NCBI RefSeq assembly: GCF_900142935.1
Contig: NZ_FSRS01000001.1
Span: forward strand, 2,800,001 to 2,864,000
Length of the DNA: 64,000 bases
Direction: 5' to 3'
From: Rhodovulum sp. ES.010
GTDB taxonomy: Bacteria; Pseudomonadota; Alphaproteobacteria; Rhodobacterales; Rhodobacteraceae
The position numbers and the translations under genes are program-made. The notes beneath the pieces are model-generated. The model was not told the origin of the DNA. It saw nothing but the letters and a program-made list of their open reading frames with translations, and ran no database searches. This document shows, in pieces, positions 45,798 through 53,791 of the stretch; the first letter of the stretch is position 1; each line of letters starts with the position of its first letter.

Positions 45798-46484
45798 ATG
45801 CTCCACGTCGTGACACCGTCGACCGTGTCCAACCGGTCGGCCCTCAAGATCCGCAAGGTGCCGCGCAAGCTCAGCGCTTACGGCTTCGGGGTCCTGCCGC
45901 CGGGATCGTTCGGCAGCAGTATTTACTGGCGGATGGTGATGGAGGTGTCGTTCCTGCGCTACCTGCTTGCGTTGAGCCCCTTCCCGGTATTGATCCTGAT
46001 GTTCCCCGATCTCGCGCTGCCGATCGGCCAGGCGCCGGCGCTGATGTTCCTCATGGTCTATCTGGTGGAGTCGCGGGTGCTGTCGGTGGACAACCCCGAG
46101 CGGCGGAGGCGGCTGATGCCCGAGGAAGAGGCCGAACAGGGCGCCGACATCGCCAAGGTGCGGGGGCGTGACATCCTCACGCGGATCGCTGCGAAGCGGG
46201 GGCTGAAGGCGGGCGAACTGCACATGGTTATCGAGCAGTCCGCGCTGGCGCGGATCGCGCCTCTGACCATCGTCTCGGTGCAGTCCGACATGCCGGAACC
46301 GCATGTCCTCGACCTCGACGCGGAAGAGCAGCAGCTGATCCGCGACACGCTCTTCGATGCGGAGTTCACCGAACAGCGGATGCATATTTCCAGCCTCGCT
46401 CTGGGCCGGTTCATGCACGACGTCACGTTGGAGGCCAGGAGCGTGTCGGCCCATGCCCGCCTGGAGGCGCTGGCCACGGCCTGA
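45798..46484 (+). CDS. Hypothetical membrane protein
   Basis: A 228-residue product of no family I recognise. Residues about 55-95 form two hydrophobic segments (YLLALSPFPVLILMF and APALMFLMVYLVE); the remainder is cytoplasm-like, with an acidic/basic stretch NPERRRRLMPEEEAEQGAD and a C-terminal alpha/beta-looking region (PLTIVSVQSDMPEPHVLDLD). It lies 35 bases after trhO and about 110 bases before the CHAD gene, all on the plus strand. Confidence 0.7.
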   Translation: MLHVVTPSTVSNRSALKIRKVPRKLSAYGFGVLPPGSFGSSIYWRMVMEVSFLRYLLALSPFPVLILMFPDLALPIGQAPALMFLMVYLVESRVLSVDNPERRRRLMPEEEAEQGADIAKVRGRDILTRIAAKRGLKAGELHMVIEQSALARIAPLTIVSVQSDMPEPHVLDLDAEEQQLIRDTLFDAEFTEQRMHISSLALGRFMHDVTLEARSVSAHARLEALATA

Positions 46485-46593
46485 GCCCGCGGGGTGCAAC
46501 GTGCCGCCCGGTGCCGGCGTTGACTCCCCGAGCCGGTGGCGGGCGTCCAGGCGTGCCCGCATGGCCCGAGACGGAAGGGAGCAGCCGCAGCGC

Positions 46594-47526
46594 ATGGCCT
46601 ATCGCATCAAGGACAGCGACGACAGCCTGCAGGACGCCGTGCGCAGGATCGCTGACGAACAGATCGCGCGGGCGCTGGGCGAGATCGACGACCCCGACCT
46701 GGCGTTCAATGCGCGGGTGCATCAGGTGCGCAAAAGGTGCAAGAAGCTGCGCGGGCTGGTGCGGCTGGTCCGCCCTGCCTTCGACGGTTACGCCGATGAG
46801 AACACCGCCTTCCGCGACGCGTCGCGGCGCATCTCGGCCGTCCGCGACGCGGATACCCTGATCGAGACCTATGACGCCGTGACCGCGCATTTCGAGGACC
46901 AGATCGATCGCCGGTCCTTCGCTTCGATCCGCGCCCGGCTGACCTGCGACGCGACCGCGCTGCGCGCGGATCCCGAAACCGCCCGGCGCCTCAAGACCGT
47001 GCGCGACGGGATGGAGGACGCGCGCGGGCGCGTCGCGGACTGGTCGCTCGACGCCGACGGATTCGACGCCATCGCGGGCGGCTTGGGCAAGACCTACAGG
47101 CAGGCCCGCAAGCGGATGGAAGAGGCGTGGCAGAGCCCGACCGGCGAGGCGCTGCACGAATGGCGCAAGCGGGTCAAATACCACTGGTACCACGCGCGGC
47201 TGCTGGGCGGGGTGGCGCCGCAGATGATGGCGCCGCACGCGGATGCGGCCGACGAGATGTCGGACCTTCTCGGCGACCACCACGACCTTGTGGTTCTGGA
47301 CGCACCGCTTCGCGGCGCGCCGGGCGATTTCGGCGAAAAGACCGATCTCGACGCTTTCCGAGGCCTGATGACGCGCCGCCGCGAGGCGTTGGCGCGCAGG
47401 GCGTTCCACCTCGGCCGTCTCCTGCTGGCCGAGCGGCAAAAGGCGCTGGTCAAGCGCTGGGGCGGCTACTGGACGGCATGGTGCAACGACGAGATGGCGC
47501 CGGAGCGGCTTCGCGTGAAGGCATGA
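46594..47526 (+). CDS. CHAD-domain protein
   Basis: CHAD (conserved histidine alpha-helical) proteins bind inorganic polyphosphate. The 310-residue helical product begins MAYRIKDSDDSLQDAVRRIA and carries the conserved basic/His pattern: NARVHQVRKRCKKLRGLVRL, a central ALHEWRKRVKYHWYHARLL and SDLLGDHHDLVVL. No CYTH domain is attached and no ppk gene is adjacent. ATG 46594 matches the family start; an upstream ATG at 46561 is possible. Confidence 0.88.
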   Translation: MAYRIKDSDDSLQDAVRRIADEQIARALGEIDDPDLAFNARVHQVRKRCKKLRGLVRLVRPAFDGYADENTAFRDASRRISAVRDADTLIETYDAVTAHFEDQIDRRSFASIRARLTCDATALRADPETARRLKTVRDGMEDARGRVADWSLDADGFDAIAGGLGKTYRQARKRMEEAWQSPTGEALHEWRKRVKYHWYHARLLGGVAPQMMAPHADAADEMSDLLGDHHDLVVLDAPLRGAPGDFGEKTDLDAFRGLMTRRREALARRAFHLGRLLLAERQKALVKRWGGYWTAWCNDEMAPERLRVKA

Positions 47527-47569
47527 GCGCCGCGCCCGGTTGCGGCACCCGGGCGCGGCGTCACCGCTC

Positions 47570-48241
47570 TCAGTCCGTCGGCATGATGTGGATCTCGCGC
47601 AGTTCGGCGCGGTGGTTCTGGCTGAGCGCGTACACCACCGCGTCGGCCACGTCCTCTGGCTTGAGCTTGTCGGGTTTGGGTTCGTCGAAGAAGGGCGTGT
47701 CGACCATGCCGGGTGAAATCAGCGTGCAGCGCCCGCCCCATTCGCGCATCTCTTCCGACATGTTGCCGGCATAGCCGTGCACGAACCACTTGGTCGCGCC
47801 GTAGATCGAGCCCTTGATGTGCCGCCGCCCGGCGGCCGAGCCGGTCAGCACCAGGTGCCCGCGCGTCTTGCGCAGTTCCGGCAGCGCGGCCCGGGCGGTG
47901 TAAAGCACGCCCATGACGTTGAGGTCGACCAAGGCGCGCCATTCGTCGGGGTCGCCGGTCTCGGTGCCCGGCGTGTCGAGGCCGCGCCCGGCATTGGCGA
48001 AGGCGGCGTCCAGCGCCCCGAACCTGTCGACCGTGCGGGCCACCGCCGCTTCCTGGGCCGAAAGGTCGGTGGCATCGCCCTGGATCGTGAGCGCGGCGGC
48101 GCCCAGCTCCTTTTCCAGCGCTTCCAGCTTGTCGGCGGATCGTGCCATCAGCGCGACGTTCCAGCCGCTCGCGACCGCCGCGCGCGCCGTGGCCGCCCCG
48201 ATGCCGCTGGATGCGCCCGTGATCAAAAGCGTTTTCGCCAT
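47570..48241 (-). CDS. Short-chain dehydrogenase/reductase
   Basis: Classical SDR oxidoreductase of 223 residues, NAD(P)-dependent, substrate unknown. Cofactor motif TGASSGIGAATARAA at the N-terminus, NAGRG, catalytic LTGSAAG Ser and YGATK (Tyr and Lys), then ISPGMVDTPF. MARSADKLEALE after beta 2 has an Arg two residues after the strand, which favours NADP. Convergent with the CHAD gene. Confidence 0.93.
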   Translation of the reverse strand: MAKTLLITGASSGIGAATARAAVASGWNVALMARSADKLEALEKELGAAALTIQGDATDLSAQEAAVARTVDRFGALDAAFANAGRGLDTPGTETGDPDEWRALVDLNVMGVLYTARAALPELRKTRGHLVLTGSAAGRRHIKGSIYGATKWFVHGYAGNMSEEMREWGGRCTLISPGMVDTPFFDEPKPDKLKPEDVADAVVYALSQNHRAELREIHIMPTD

Positions 48242-48323
48242 TCCTGCCTCCTGTTGCTTCGTTCCGGTTATCTGCCTGTGTCTCCGAACGTTCGGGGCTC
48301 GGGTGCGTTGCGTCCCTGCCTAC

Positions 48324-49685
48324 CTACCGCGCGAGGCTAAGCACCCGCCCGAAGGGCGCGCCATGGGCGGGCGGGTCGCCGGGCACGGCCCAGATCACGG
48401 GCAGGCCCGGCGGTGGCGGCGGGCCGAACGGGCCTTCGAGATCGGTCAGGAGCACGACCGCAGAGGGGTCGAGTGCCAGCGCCGCCCCCATCACCTCGAT
48501 GAAGGAGGTGCCCCCCTCGCGGCTGAACAGGATGTCGCTGATTCGCTTCTCCCAGGACGCGCCGCCCATCACGGCATGACTGCGCACCGCCTGGTCGAAG
48601 ACCAGCACATGGGTTTCGGCGCCGGTGCGCTTGGCAATGGCGGCCAGTTCGGCTGCGAACTTTGCCAGAAGCGGCCCGTCGACGGAGGCCGAGCTGTCAA
48701 CGCACACCGCGATCCGGGGGATCTCGCGGTCGCGCAGCATGCCGGGCTCGAAGGCGGGGGCCGGCGCGTTGCGCTGGCGCGCATCGGCATCGCGGGCGAG
48801 CCAGCGCCGCGCGGGCCGCGTGCCCAGCGGCCGAGGGTCCAGCATCACCGCGCGGGTCACCAACCCGCGCAGCACCAGTTCCCAGGGCGTATGTACCTCC
48901 GGCAGGTCGGCCAGCCGGTGCCCGAGCGTCCCGATGCCGTAGCCCGCAAGCCGGCCGGCCTCCATCGCGCGGGCGACGCGCTGGCGCCACTCGGCATCCT
49001 CTTCGCGTCCGGCACCGTCGTCGGTCTCGTCGCGGCCGGTTTCCAGGTCGGGCGCGAAACCCTGCTGCTCGGCATAGGCGCGGGCGGCCTCGGCCAGCGC
49101 CCCGCCGGGCCGGGGCCTGTCGCCACCCTCGCTGCCCTTTCCCTCACCCTCGCCCTTGCCGCCGCCGCCGGCCGCCCCCTTGTCGCCGGGACGGCCCTTG
49201 CGCGGGGGGGCGTCCTGCAACAGCTGGATATAGAGCCGCTCGGCATCGTAGGTTGTTACCGCCTCTTCGCCGCCCATCTGCTCGCGCGTGGTCGCCTTGA
49301 GCAGGCCGGTCAGCCGCACCGCAGGCCGGGGCAGGATGAAGCCGGTGAGCATCAGCGTCTCGTTCACGATGGCGTCGGTGGCGAGGTTGAACAGATCCTC
49401 GTCGTAGCGGTCGCCGAAGCGGACATACATCGCGTGCGAGCGCGGCGCGTGGCGGAAGGCGATATGCAGGATATGATGCGCTGCCAGCCCGATCTGCTCG
49501 GGCAGGCTCAGCCCCTCGAAGCCGGGCCCGTAATAGATCGCCTGCCCGTCGGTCCAGGCGGCGTCGTCGCGCCGGTCGCTGTCGGCATGGCTGCACCACA
49601 GCGCCAGCGCGGCGAAGGCGGGGTCCTGTTCGGCCAGCTTTTGCAATGCCCGTGTCGCGCGGGCCGAATGGCGCTGCGGGATCAC
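48324..49685 (-). CDS. DUF2201-type putative metallopeptidase/VWA-like protein
   Basis: A 453-residue partner of the upstream MoxR ATPase. The N-terminal part has AAHHILHIAFRHAPRS, a metallopeptidase-like His cluster typical of DUF2201 proteins; a low-complexity Gly/Lys/Glu linker follows (about 185-215); the C-terminal third is a VWA-like domain with VCVDSSASVDGPLL (MIDAS-type DXSXS) and VLLTDLEGPFG. The start overlaps the moxR stop by four bases. Such MoxR-VWA pairs usually act as a chaperone or metal-insertion/complex-assembly couple. Confidence 0.85.
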   Translation of the reverse strand: MIPQRHSARATRALQKLAEQDPAFAALALWCSHADSDRRDDAAWTDGQAIYYGPGFEGLSLPEQIGLAAHHILHIAFRHAPRSHAMYVRFGDRYDEDLFNLATDAIVNETLMLTGFILPRPAVRLTGLLKATTREQMGGEEAVTTYDAERLYIQLLQDAPPRKGRPGDKGAAGGGGKGEGEGKGSEGGDRPRPGGALAEAARAYAEQQGFAPDLETGRDETDDGAGREEDAEWRQRVARAMEAGRLAGYGIGTLGHRLADLPEVHTPWELVLRGLVTRAVMLDPRPLGTRPARRWLARDADARQRNAPAPAFEPGMLRDREIPRIAVCVDSSASVDGPLLAKFAAELAAIAKRTGAETHVLVFDQAVRSHAVMGGASWEKRISDILFSREGGTSFIEVMGAALALDPSAVVLLTDLEGPFGPPPPPGLPVIWAVPGDPPAHGAPFGRVLSLAR

Positions 49686-50800
49686 GCGAGCCCCGCTTCC
49701 TTCCGCTCTTCGCGATAGGCGCGGTAGGCGTCATGACCGAGGAAGCGTTCGCCGAGCCCGAGGTCCAGACCCTTCCGGATCAGCCCCTCGAACCCGTAGG
49801 TCGTGAGTTCGCCCAGCGGCATGCGCTTGAACTCGTCCTCCTCGCGCAGCCGCGCAAGCTGGCGGATATCGGCCATGGTGTCGATCACGGCGGTCACGTT
49901 GCGCGACTCCAGCACCCCGATGAGGCCGTAGATCAAGGCGTTCAACCCGTGCATCGAGGCGGGATAGAGAGCGATCCGCTGTTTCCGGTCGGCCTCCAGC
50001 ATGTCCTGAACCTGCACCGTCGCGGCGATGTCGTCGGCGATCATCGCGAACTCGGCGGCGACCGCCTCGCCCACGGTGCCCGCGACCAGCACGTTGCGCG
50101 TGCGCCGCTCGGGCACGGCCTTAAGGATATCGCTGACGCGTTCCCAACTGCGCGGCGTGGTGGCGATCAACTGGCCCTCGGCCACGGTGCGTTCGGTCGT
50201 GTCGAGCAGGTCGGGGCGGGTCTTGATGAAGGCGACAACGGTAGCATGCAGCCCCTTCGGCACCGCGTAATTGTCCAGCCAGTCGGCGGCCGCGGCCTGC
50301 ACGTGCAGGTGGATCAGCCGGTCGGACAGCGCGGTGTTCATCTGATAGGCGATGGCGCCGTCCTCCACCGTGTTGCCCGCGGCGATCACGAAGACATTGT
50401 CGGGCAGCCGGTGCCGGCCCACGCGGCGTTCCTGCAACAGGCCATAGACCGTGGGCTGCAGCATCGGCGAGGCGGCGGTCAGCTCGTCGAGGAACAGGAT
50501 CGAAGGGTGGGCGGGGTCGTCCGGCAGGTCCTCGGGCCGGTACCACTTGGTCTTCTGGGTCTCGTGATCGTAGTAGGGCAGGCCGCGCAGGTCCTGCGGC
50601 TCGATCGTGGTCAGGCGAAGGTCGAACAGCCGCGCGCCGATCTCGTCGGCCAGTTGCTCGACCACCTGGGTCTTACCCACGCCCGGCCGCCCGTGCATCA
50701 TGTAGGAGGCGAGCATGTGCCCGCCCCTCTGCGCCTCCCAGCCGGCGCGCAGCACGTCCAGCGCCTCGCCCGCCGACACGATCATCGCGTTCACGCTCAT
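49682..50800 (-). CDS. MoxR-family AAA+ ATPase
   Basis: ATPase of 372 residues. Walker A is HGRPGVGKTQVVEQL, Walker B ILFLDELTAASPMLQ, sensor 1 FVIAAGNTVEDGA, and an arginine-finger region TALSDRLIHL. The start is ATG 50800, with GGAGG 6-8 bases upstream; an in-frame extension to 50860 is less likely. It is the first gene of a two-gene operon with the VWA-like protein and is divergent from the ABC1 kinase. Confidence 0.9.
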   Translation of the reverse strand: MSVNAMIVSAGEALDVLRAGWEAQRGGHMLASYMMHGRPGVGKTQVVEQLADEIGARLFDLRLTTIEPQDLRGLPYYDHETQKTKWYRPEDLPDDPAHPSILFLDELTAASPMLQPTVYGLLQERRVGRHRLPDNVFVIAAGNTVEDGAIAYQMNTALSDRLIHLHVQAAAADWLDNYAVPKGLHATVVAFIKTRPDLLDTTERTVAEGQLIATTPRSWERVSDILKAVPERRTRNVLVAGTVGEAVAAEFAMIADDIAATVQVQDMLEADRKQRIALYPASMHGLNALIYGLIGVLESRNVTAVIDTMADIRQLARLREEDEFKRMPLGELTTYGFEGLIRKGLDLGLGERFLGHDAYRAYREERKEAGLA

Positions 50801-50971
50801 CCCGCCTCCATCGTTTCGCGACCTTTCCCCGCCACTTAGTGCGCGTTGCGGCCGGATCACATGGGCAATTCAAGGCATGGTCGTTGCGGCGACCGCTTCT
50901 GTGCCTATGTCACAGCGCAAGCCCGCTTGGCGCGCTAGGGTCGCGCCGAAGACTCCCCCGAAGGATATAAG

Positions 50972-52294
50972 ATGCCCGAGCAGAAACCCGATTCCCGTGC
51001 CCTTGCCGTTCCCAGCGGCCGGTTCAGCCGCATGGCCCGCTTCGGCGCGCTGACCTCCAACATCGCGGGCAACATGGCGCTGCACGGCGCCCGACAGGTG
51101 GCGCAGGGCAAGCGGCCGCAGGCCCGCGACCTGCTGCTGACGCCCGCCAATGCGCGTAAGGTGGCCGATCAGCTTGCGCATATGCGCGGCGCGGCGATGA
51201 AGGTCGGCCAACTCGTCTCGATGGACGCGGGCGATATGCTGCCGCCGGAACTGGCCGATATCATGGCGCGGCTCCGGGCGGATGCGCATTACATGCCGGG
51301 CGGCCAGTTGAAACAGGTGCTGAATGCTAACTGGGGCGAGGGCTGGCAGAAGCGCTTCGCGCGGTTCATCGTCCGTCCCATCGCCGCCGCTTCGATCGGG
51401 CAGGTCCACCGCGCGCAGGCCAAGGACGGCCGCGACCTGGCGATCAAAGTGCAGTATCCCGGCGTGCGCCGTTCCATCGACAGCGACGTGGACAACGTGG
51501 CCTCGCTGATGCGCTTTTCCGGCTTGATGCCAAAGGAACTGGACATCGCGCCGATGCTCGACGAAGCCAAGCGCCAGCTTCACGAGGAGGCCGATTACGA
51601 GCGCGAAGGCCGATACATGCGTCGCTTCGCAGACCTGCTTGCGGAAGCGCCGGATTTCGTGGTGCCCGAGTTGCAGGTCGACCTGACCACGCGCGACGTT
51701 CTGGCCATGACCTATCTCGATGGCCAGCCCATCGAGAGCCTCGGGGATGCGCCGCAGGAAGAGCGCGACCGGGTGATGGAACTTCTGATCGGCCTGTTGT
51801 TCCGCGAGCTTTTCGAGTTCCGGCTGATGCAGACCGATCCGAACTTTGCCAACTACCGCTACCAGCCCGAGACCGGTCGCGTGATCCTGCTCGATTTTGG
51901 CGCCTCCCGCGAGTTCGATCCGGAGATGGCCGACCAGTTTCGTGCGCTGATGCGGGCCGGGCTGTCGGGCGACCGCGACGCGGTGCGCCGGGCGATTCTC
52001 GATATCGGCTTCTTCGCCGAGGACACGGCCGCGCATCATCAGCAGACGATGCTCGACATGTTCGAGATGTCGATGGAGCCGCTGCGTCGGCCGGGTGCCT
52101 TCGACTTCGCCGAGAACGACCTTGCGATTCGGATGCGCGATGCCGGCATGGAGCTCGGGGCCGACCGCGATTTCTGGCACATCCCGCCGATGGACACGCT
52201 GTTCATGCAGCGCAAGTTCGGCGGCGTTTACCTTCTGGCAAGCCGGCTCAAGGCACGGGTGGACCTGCGCGCGATCATCGAGCGCTACCTTTGA
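50972..52294 (+). CDS. ABC1/ADCK/UbiB-family atypical kinase
   Basis: Predicted protein-kinase-like ATPase of 440 residues, of the group that supports ubiquinone and lipid metabolism. Features: MKVGQLVSMD (KXGQ motif), the Ala-rich loop AAASIGQVHRAQ, LAIKVQYPGVRRSID (Lys), HEEADYEREGRYM (Glu), the catalytic MQTDPNFANYRYQ (where UbiB has HXDXHPGN) and metal ILLDFGASRE. No transmembrane tail follows, unlike UbiB itself, so it is more like the soluble ADCK-type members. Confidence 0.9.
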   Translation: MPEQKPDSRALAVPSGRFSRMARFGALTSNIAGNMALHGARQVAQGKRPQARDLLLTPANARKVADQLAHMRGAAMKVGQLVSMDAGDMLPPELADIMARLRADAHYMPGGQLKQVLNANWGEGWQKRFARFIVRPIAAASIGQVHRAQAKDGRDLAIKVQYPGVRRSIDSDVDNVASLMRFSGLMPKELDIAPMLDEAKRQLHEEADYEREGRYMRRFADLLAEAPDFVVPELQVDLTTRDVLAMTYLDGQPIESLGDAPQEERDRVMELLIGLLFRELFEFRLMQTDPNFANYRYQPETGRVILLDFGASREFDPEMADQFRALMRAGLSGDRDAVRRAILDIGFFAEDTAAHHQQTMLDMFEMSMEPLRRPGAFDFAENDLAIRMRDAGMELGADRDFWHIPPMDTLFMQRKFGGVYLLASRLKARVDLRAIIERYL

Positions 52295-52338
52295 GGCCGG
52301 TCCGCCGGGGCATGCCGGATTGACCCTTGCCAAAGCGC

Positions 52339-52362
52339 GCCGCGCGGGGTAATCCGCGCGGC
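52339..52362. terminator. Hairpin immediately upstream of tRNA-Pro
   Basis: Perfect 9-bp stem (GCCGCGCGG at 52339-52347, complement 52354-52362) with loop GGTAAT, 6 bases before the tRNA. It could end the ABC1 transcript or influence 5' processing of the tRNA. No T tract follows. Confidence 0.5.
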
Positions 52363-52367
52363 ACGGT

Positions 52368-52444
52368 CGGAGTGTAGCTCAGCCTGGTAGAGCACTGTCT
52401 TCGGGAGGCAGGGGCCGGAGGTTCGAATCCTCTCACTCCGACCA
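52368..52444 (+). tRNA. tRNA-Pro (anticodon CGG)
   Basis: A 77-base cloverleaf with acceptor CGGAGTG pairing CACTCCG, D-arm GCTC...GAGC, anticodon stem CTGTC/GGCAG around the loop TTCGGGA (anticodon CGG, reading CCG), T-loop GGTTCGAATCC and an encoded CCA (52442-52444). The C1-G72 pair is typical of tRNA-Pro. It marks the left side of the lower-GC, IS-rich region. Confidence 0.95.
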
Positions 52445-52649
52445 ATAGAATAAAGGCTTCCAACCTTCGTTCGCGGTTTTCGATGCCCTGCGTTTCTGGG
52501 GCAGTCCCCGGATATGACATTTACTCAATCGAAACTGGGACGATTGGTCGGTCCTTATGGGATGCGCAGAATCGGCGGCTAAGGATATCGAGTCGCCGCG
52601 CCCGTCGGGGCGACGTCTGCGGGCCGGGGCATTGCCCCCCATGTTCGCA

Positions 52650-53015
52650 GTTCCTGATCATCCCGCCATGCCCAGTCCCTCGAGCCGTCTGGCGGGATCG
52701 AGCACGCGCATCGGGGTGTCATCGGAATACCCCAGATCGTCCTGTGCGGAATGTCGGCATGTTTGTTCGCCCTGACGTAGGCGATGCATCGGTCCTCGAG
52801 CCAACCATTCATCTCGGCAAACGATTTGAGCTTCGGGCGGGGCACGAAGAACCGGCGCCGGAGAACCCCCACCTGGTTCTCGACCTGCCCCTTTTCCCAG
52901 CCCGACGCCGGTGTGCAGGCGACTGGTCCACCAGATAGTGCCCGCACATCTGTTCGAGCCGGCGATTGTAGGCGCGATCCTTGCCGACAAAGATCGTGTC
53001 CACCCGCAGGGGCGC
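52650..53015 (-). pseudogene. IS21-family transposase (IstA) remnant
   Basis: The minus strand encodes pieces of the IstA catalytic region in different frames: VDTIFVGKDRAYNRRLEQMCGHYLVD, then after a one-base loss near 52930, VACTPASGWEKGQVENQVG and FVPRPKLKSFAEMNGWLEDR up to PHRTIWG, after which similarity fades. Start and C-terminus are missing and no IstB follows. It is a decayed insertion sequence. The bases between the tRNA and this remnant (52445-52650) show nothing recognisable. Confidence 0.8.
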
Positions 53016-53092
53016 ACTCCAGAAGAGACTTAACTTCTGAACGAGGACAATCCGGGGAGCAGGCCAATCAGGGGAAGTGGGTCTGTGACGAG

Positions 53093-53671
53093 TTAAAGAT
53101 AAGGAGGCGTGCAGGCGGAGACCACTATGGCAACTCGATCCGAAATATTGCGAAAGCGGTGCGGCTCGTGAGAATGAAACAAATAAGCATCCCCAGCCTT
53201 CAAGACCTTTGTGTGGTTCCCGACTGTTACCTCTAGTTCTCCAGACACAACGACACCGCCTTCGCTGGCCGGATGGGAAAGCATATCAGCGCCGGTATCC
53301 GCCCCCGGCTCGTAGGTCTCGTGCAATATCTGCAAACCAAAGTCCCTCGCATTGCCTACCTGTCTGAGAGTCAATCGTCCGATCGTGTCGACCCTGTCCG
53401 AGTAGATCCGTGACGTCAGGTCCTTAAGCTGGTCCGGCGTAAAGAACACATCGTCAGCCAGATTCGCCTCTGGCTCAAAAAACTCTGACATCCCGATGCC
53501 TAATCCGCCCAAGATTCTGCGCAGAGTGGCCACTGACGGGCTACTCTTATTCGTCTCGACCATCGATATCTGACCGTGAGGAACCCCGGCAGCCTCCGCA
53601 AGCTGTCTTTGGGATAATCCCTGTTTTGCTCGAAGTTCTCGCAGCCTTGCGCCCACGTCAAAATCGTTCAT
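53093..53671 (-). CDS. XRE-family regulator with cupin sensor domain
   Basis: DNA-binding regulator of 192 residues: helix-turn-helix at about 5-62 (LRELRAKQGLSQRQLAEAAG, VPHGQISMVETNKSSPSVAT) and a C-terminal cupin_2 domain (GGVVVSGELEVTVGNHTKVL, GDAYLFHSHEPHRFRN). PuuR-type members with this architecture control amine and amino-acid catabolism. ATG 53671 has GGAAGG upstream. It is divergent from the catabolic operon starting at 53792, which it probably controls. Base composition is lower in GC than the left part of the window. Confidence 0.9.
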   Translation of the reverse strand: MNDFDVGARLRELRAKQGLSQRQLAEAAGVPHGQISMVETNKSSPSVATLRRILGGLGIGMSEFFEPEANLADDVFFTPDQLKDLTSRIYSDRVDTIGRLTLRQVGNARDFGLQILHETYEPGADTGADMLSHPASEGGVVVSGELEVTVGNHTKVLKAGDAYLFHSHEPHRFRNISDRVAIVVSACTPPYL

Positions 53672-53738
53672 CGCTCTGCCTTCCACTACATCGGGCTATC
53701 GAATTTAGACCGAGCCGTCCTGGAAAAAAAGATTTGCG

Positions 53739-53758
53739 TAGCTCAAGATACAGAGCTA
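53739..53758. promoter_or_regulatory. Candidate operator between the XRE-cupin gene and the catabolic operon
   Basis: Inverted repeat TAGCTC (53739-53744) and GAGCTA (53753-53758) with an 8-base spacer, in the AT-richer 120-base divergent intergenic region. Its position, 34 bases before the operon's first ATG, suits repression by the divergent regulator. This is inferred from symmetry and position only. Confidence 0.45.
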
Positions 53759-53791
53759 AAGTGCTTGAAATATTGCGCACCAGAGGACACC

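Noticed and set aside
48324..49718. Plus-strand frames opposite the VWA-like gene
   Set aside because: No motif, biased composition, and the minus-strand protein has clear VWA and His-cluster motifs.
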